In this document: positions 7,167-10,330 of the stretch, one piece after another
How the letters are laid out: every line of letters starts with the position of its first letter
Position numbering within the stretch: position 1 is the first letter of the stretch
Position numbers and translations under genes: made by a program
The notes under the pieces: model-generated
Told to the model about the DNA's origin: nothing
The model's database searches: none
Seen by the model: the letters and a program-made list of their open reading frames with translations, nothing else
NCBI GenBank assembly: GCA_903957405.1
Contig: CAJBPC010000028.1
Coordinates: forward strand, 1 to 10,330
Source of the DNA: an uncultured bacterium
GTDB taxonomy: Bacteria > Bacteroidota > Bacteroidia > Chitinophagales > Chitinophagaceae
Length of the DNA stretch: 10,330 nucleotides
Reading direction: 5' to 3'

Positions 7167-10046
7167 ATGCGGATTGCAACAGTCAGGTGGATCATTCTGC
7201 TGGCAGGTATTGGATTTCTGTCGTTTTCATCTCCGAAAGCGGAGAAGGCCGGAGCAAAGGAATCCCGTCGTCCTCCAAACATTCTTTTTGCGATAGCGGA
7301 CGATCAGTCTTACCCGCATGCCTCCGCGTATGGCAGTAAGGTCTTTAAGACCCCGAGTTTCGATGCTGTCGCGGCAAGAGGCGTATTGTTCCATAACGCC
7401 TTCGTGGCTGCTCCTCAGTGCAGTCCCTCCCGTGCGGCGATCCTCACCGGGCGTAATATCTGGCAACTGGAGGAAGCGGGTACCCATTCCAGTTATTTCC
7501 CGTCGAAATTCCCGGTATTCACCGATGCGCTGGAAACTGCGGGATATTTCCCCGGTTACACCGGCAAGGCCTGGGATCCGGGGAACTGGGAGGATGCGGG
7601 TTGGAAGCGCAATCCGGTGGGGCACGAATACAATCAAAGAAAGCATGCACAGGTACCCTCAAAGGGAATCAGTGATATCGACTATGCCGCGAACTTCCGG
7701 GATTTTCTGGCGGACAAGCCAGCGGATAAGCCTTTCTTTTTTTGGTACGGATCGAAGGAGCCGCACCGGGGATATGAAAAAGGCTCCGGAAAAAAGGCGG
7801 GACTAAAGGAAGAAGACCTTGTCGTTCCTGCTTTTCTGCCCAATGATGCAGTCGTGAGGGAGGATATGCTTGATTATGCGTTAGAAGTCAACTGGTTCGA
7901 TCGACAGCTCGGAGAGATGATGAAGATACTGGCGGATCGGGGCGAGCTCGACAACACCATCATCATTGTGACCGCTGACAACGGGATGGCATTTCCATAT
8001 GCCAAGGCCAACCTCACTGAATATGGCACACATGTGCCGCTCGCGATATGCGGGCCTGGTGTCAGTGGCCGGTCCCGACGGGTGGATGACCTGGTGAGTC
8101 TGACCGATCTCGCACCCACGTTGCTTGACATGGCAGGGGTCGTTCATTTTCCCGGTATGTCGGGTCGGACGATGATGCCGATCTTGAAGCGTAATGCCTC
8201 CGGAATGGTGGATCCATCCCGCCGGTCCATCGTCACCGGAAGGGAGCGGCATACCCATGCCAGACCCGATAATCTCGGCTATCCCGCAAGGGCGTTGCGT
8301 GACAGTCAGTACCTGTATGTCAGGAATGAAAAGCCTGACCGTTGGCCTGCGGGTGATCCGCCTCCTGCCGACAATGCACAAGTCGCCGCAGTCTTGAAAA
8401 TGAAACCCATCGTCTCTGGGTATGAGGATATCGACGATTCCCCCACCAAATCGTTCATGATCCGCAGCCGGTCATCTTTCCCGGGACTTTTCCGGTCAGG
8501 CTTTGAGAAGCGTGGTGGGGAGCAGCTCTTCGATATCAGTACCGATCCGTATTGCCTGAACGACCTATCATCTGATGCGGGTAAAAAGAACGTCATGCAA
8601 CAGATGCGGCGTGATTTGGCGGACAGGCTTCGTGCGGAGGGGGATCCCCGGTCTTCCGGCGATGGGGATGTCTTTGAAAGCTACCCGCGTTTTGGGGCGA
8701 TGCGTCCTTTCTCCGGGTTCAGGGAGCAGGGAAAGTACAATCCCGCTTTTGTTGCGGAGCGTCCGAATGTCATCTTCATCCTAACGGATGACCTGGGATG
8801 GAGCAGTTTTTCGATGCGGATGGATGACCGGGTTCCAGCGTCTGTGAGTGACTATCATGAAACGCCCAATATCGAGCGATTTGCCGGGCAGAGCCTGCGC
8901 TTCACCCGGGGGTATTCTCCCGACCCCATCTGTTCTCCGACGCGCAGGAGCATACAGTTCGGTCAGACCTCCATCCGGCAGGGAGAGGATTCCACCTTCC
9001 ATCGCGGATACCGATCGATCCCTCAGGTGCTCAAAACCATCGACCCTTCTTACCGCGCGGCACATTTCGGTAAATGGGACCTACGAGCCGGCGTCCATCC
9101 GGAGGGCTTGGGGTATGATGAAAGTGACGGCGATACCGGTAATAAGCAGGGGAATATATCCGTCACGCCAAAGGAGAAATGGGATCGGCACACATCGATG
9201 GACAATCCAAAGCAGGTGGATAGCCTTGCCAACAGGTCTATCAGGTTCATGCGGCAGCAGGTCAGGGATGCGCATCCTTTTTACCTGCAGATCTCGCACT
9301 ATGCGACGCATGCGAACCTTGAAACCACGGCAGGCGTGTATGAGCGATTCGCAGCGAAGGTTCCGGGAAAGAAGCATTCGAATCCGGCCTATGCGGGTAT
9401 GCTTCATGATCTCGACAGAAGCATCGGAGAGGTCCTCAAAGAGGTTGACCGCTTGGGGATCGCGGAAAATACGTACATCGTGATCATGGCCGACAACGGA
9501 GGGGTGGAGTTCATTCCCCCTGTGCCCAACCGGCTCGATCATCCATCGACTTTCCCTACGCCCATGCGAAACCATCCGCTCCGTGGAGGCAAGTGGACAC
9601 TCTACGAAGGCGGCATCCGCGTACCGTTCATGGTGCGCGGGCCGGGTGTGAAGTCAGGGCAGACGGATGTGCCCGTCATCGGGTGGGACCTCCTGCCCAC
9701 ATTTGCCAGCCTGGCCGGCGGACGATTTGGAGGGAAAGGCATCGATGGTGGAAGTTTTGCCGGTTTGCTGAAAGGTTCGGCAATGAAAAAAGTCGACCGG
9801 CCATCTGATCTGTTTTATTTCCATCGGTTTCATAAAACCTATCCGCATTCGGCCGTCATCCGCGGCAGATACAAGCTTATCCGGTTCTGGCAGACGGGCA
9901 AGACGGAATTATATGACCTGGAGACTGATCCGGGCGAAACGAATGATCTTGCCGCCAGCCGCAAGGAACTGGCAAATGAGCTCCTTGCCGGGCTCATGGG
10001 GTATATGCGATCCGTTAATCCGGCGCTTGCCAAAAAATACGAATGA
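7167..10046 (+). CDS. Secreted tandem sulfatase: SGSH-like domain fused to arylsulfatase-A-like domain
   Basis: Two type I (formylglycine) sulfatases in one 959-residue chain, predicted to release sulfate from glycans in the periplasm or outside the cell. A signal peptide covers about residues 1-22 (MRIATVRWIILLAGIGFLSF). Domain 1 (about 36-527) has metal ligands Asp45/Asp46 (ADDQS), formylglycine Cys85 in CSPSRAAILTG, Lys134, His200 (KEPHRGYEKGSG), Asp271/Asn272 (ADNG) and Lys280. Its layout and the GRERHTHARPDNLGYPARAL segment (358-377) resemble SGSH/heparan N-sulfatase-like bacterial enzymes (probably S1_8-like). Domain 2 (about 532-959) has Asp541/Asp542, Cys589 in CSPTRRSIQFG, Lys636, His711/His715, Asp776/Asn777 and Lys809 (GGKWTLYEGGIRVPF). 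The linker is only a few residues. Both domains lack the His of the usual GKxH motif (GKAW, GKWD). Activation would need a sulfatase-maturating enzyme, which is not in this window. It follows the lyase-like gene by 26 bp, so cotranscription is likely. Confidence 0.93.
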   Translation: MRIATVRWIILLAGIGFLSFSSPKAEKAGAKESRRPPNILFAIADDQSYPHASAYGSKVFKTPSFDAVAARGVLFHNAFVAAPQCSPSRAAILTGRNIWQLEEAGTHSSYFPSKFPVFTDALETAGYFPGYTGKAWDPGNWEDAGWKRNPVGHEYNQRKHAQVPSKGISDIDYAANFRDFLADKPADKPFFFWYGSKEPHRGYEKGSGKKAGLKEEDLVVPAFLPNDAVVREDMLDYALEVNWFDRQLGEMMKILADRGELDNTIIIVTADNGMAFPYAKANLTEYGTHVPLAICGPGVSGRSRRVDDLVSLTDLAPTLLDMAGVVHFPGMSGRTMMPILKRNASGMVDPSRRSIVTGRERHTHARPDNLGYPARALRDSQYLYVRNEKPDRWPAGDPPPADNAQVAAVLKMKPIVSGYEDIDDSPTKSFMIRSRSSFPGLFRSGFEKRGGEQLFDISTDPYCLNDLSSDAGKKNVMQQMRRDLADRLRAEGDPRSSGDGDVFESYPRFGAMRPFSGFREQGKYNPAFVAERPNVIFILTDDLGWSSFSMRMDDRVPASVSDYHETPNIERFAGQSLRFTRGYSPDPICSPTRRSIQFGQTSIRQGEDSTFHRGYRSIPQVLKTIDPSYRAAHFGKWDLRAGVHPEGLGYDESDGDTGNKQGNISVTPKEKWDRHTSMDNPKQVDSLANRSIRFMRQQVRDAHPFYLQISHYATHANLETTAGVYERFAAKVPGKKHSNPAYAGMLHDLDRSIGEVLKEVDRLGIAENTYIVIMADNGGVEFIPPVPNRLDHPSTFPTPMRNHPLRGGKWTLYEGGIRVPFMVRGPGVKSGQTDVPVIGWDLLPTFASLAGGRFGGKGIDGGSFAGLLKGSAMKKVDRPSDLFYFHRFHKTYPHSAVIRGRYKLIRFWQTGKTELYDLETDPGETNDLAASRKELANELLAGLMGYMRSVNPALAKKYE

Positions 10047-10180
10047 CGATTCCGGTACCCGAGGCATGCCTTTGGGCGTTGCGCATGCGCCTGGGGATGG
10101 TTTCGCAGGTCGTCTCCGGCAACTGCGGAAAAAAAATATGCGTGCGAGGGTGTTTATCTCTAATAAAATACTTTTCAAGC
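10047..10180 (+). other. Non-coding gap with two 10-bp palindromes and an A8 tract
   Basis: This is the longest gap between genes here (134 bp). It holds two perfect 10-base palindromes, AGGCATGCCT (10062-10071) and GCGCATGCGC (10081-10090). Their outer parts can also pair with each other: AGGCATGC (10062-10069) with GCATGCGCCT (10083-10092), leaving a 2-base bulge. An A8 run lies at 10129-10136, and the last 30 bases before the next start are AT-rich. No T-run follows any stem, so an intrinsic terminator is not supported, and no convincing Bacteroidota promoter was found. A role in RNA structure or protein binding is possible but speculative. Confidence 0.4.
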
Positions 10181-10330
10181 ATGAGGAAGAAGTTTTTGGC
10201 TGTCATATTATTGCTGCAAGTATTGTCGCAGGTCACCGGGCAGCATGTCCGTCAGGTTTGGTTGGATGAACTCCCCATCAAGGTTTATTCAGGTGGCATA
10301 CCCGCTGTGGTTGCCGGTGCCAACCAGGGC
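10181..10330 (+). CDS. Secreted protein with putative N-terminal NPCBM-like module (3' partial)
   Basis: The first 50 residues of a gene that runs off the window. ATG at 10181 is chosen because it opens directly onto a signal peptide: basic MRKK, then a hydrophobic stretch FLAVILLLQVLSQVTGQ with likely cleavage near residue 21. The frame is open further upstream to a GTG at 10142, but that would put a non-signal tail before the peptide. The mature start, VWLDELPIKVYSGGIPAV, resembles the opening strand of NPCBM (novel putative carbohydrate-binding module) domains, which often precede glycoside hydrolases such as GH27 alpha-galactosidases in Bacteroidota. In this locus a glycan-binding or glycan-hydrolysing role is plausible, but the catalytic part is not visible and the NPCBM match rests on a short stretch. 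It lies 134 bp after the sulfatase on the same strand. Confidence 0.7.
   Translation, partial: MRKKFLAVILLLQVLSQVTGQHVRQVWLDELPIKVYSGGIPAVVAGANQG

Noticed and set aside
7881..8381. 166-codon minus-strand open frame opposite sulfatase domain 1
   Set aside because: It has no domain or initiation context and is opposite conserved active-site coding sequence.
8848..9483. 211-codon + strand open frame overlapping sulfatase domain 2
   Set aside because: Its composition (Arg/Ser rich) is typical of a shifted frame, and the overlapping frame encodes intact sulfatase motifs.
10058..10078. Hairpin cccgagg/cctttggg as an intrinsic terminator after the sulfatase gene
   Set aside because: The stem is short and bulged, and no T-run follows it.
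10101..10136. TTTCGCAG...CTGCGGAAA stem next to an A8 run as a terminator
   Set aside because: On the + strand the run is A rather than T. On the minus strand the T-run comes before the stem, so it fits a terminator in neither direction.
10169..10176. TACTTTTC as a Bacteroidota -7 promoter element (TAnnTTTG)
   Set aside because: The last base differs, no TTG -33 element sits at the right distance, and it is only four bases from the start codon.

Overview
The window is part of a Bacteroidota polysaccharide utilization locus (PUL). The evidence is a RagA/SusC-type TonB-dependent transporter directly followed by a RagB/SusD-type lipoprotein. After them come secreted polysaccharide-degrading genes, all on the + strand with mostly short gaps (23, 26 and 134 bp; 87 bp after susD using the preferred start). 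There are no Shine-Dalgarno-like sequences before the starts; they are AT-rich instead, as is usual in this phylum. Base composition looks slightly above half G+C by eye (not computed). That, with the protein style, suggests a Chitinophagaceae-like soil or freshwater member rather than a gut Bacteroides, but this is only an inference.

Layout: (1) 2-2704, SusC-like transporter, 5' end outside the window. (2) 2728-4653, SusD-like surface glycan-binding lipoprotein. (3) 4675-4706, a 13-bp hairpin with a T-rich tail, a good candidate for an intrinsic terminator or operon-internal attenuator. (4) 4741-7140, a secreted heparinase II/III-like (DUF4962-type) protein, probably a polysaccharide lyase. 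(5) 7167-10046, a 959-residue secreted protein made of two complete sulfatases joined head to tail, each with its own formylglycine-type CxPxR motif. (6) 10047-10180, a non-coding gap with two 10-bp palindromes. (7) 10181 to the window end, the start of a secreted protein whose first mature residues resemble an NPCBM carbohydrate-binding module.

How the genes fit together: SusC and SusD would capture and import oligosaccharides across the outer membrane. The lyase-like protein would cleave uronic-acid-containing chains by beta-elimination, and the double sulfatase would remove sulfate groups. The combination points to a sulfated, uronic-acid-containing glycan, such as a glycosaminoglycan-like or other sulfated polysaccharide. 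The first sulfatase domain resembles heparan N-sulfatases (SGSH-like), but the exact substrate cannot be read from the sequence. No sulfatase-maturating enzyme, PUL regulator, mobile element, RNA gene or CRISPR is visible. The most distinctive item is the tandem sulfatase fusion, in which both domains also lack the His usually found two residues after the active-site Lys.
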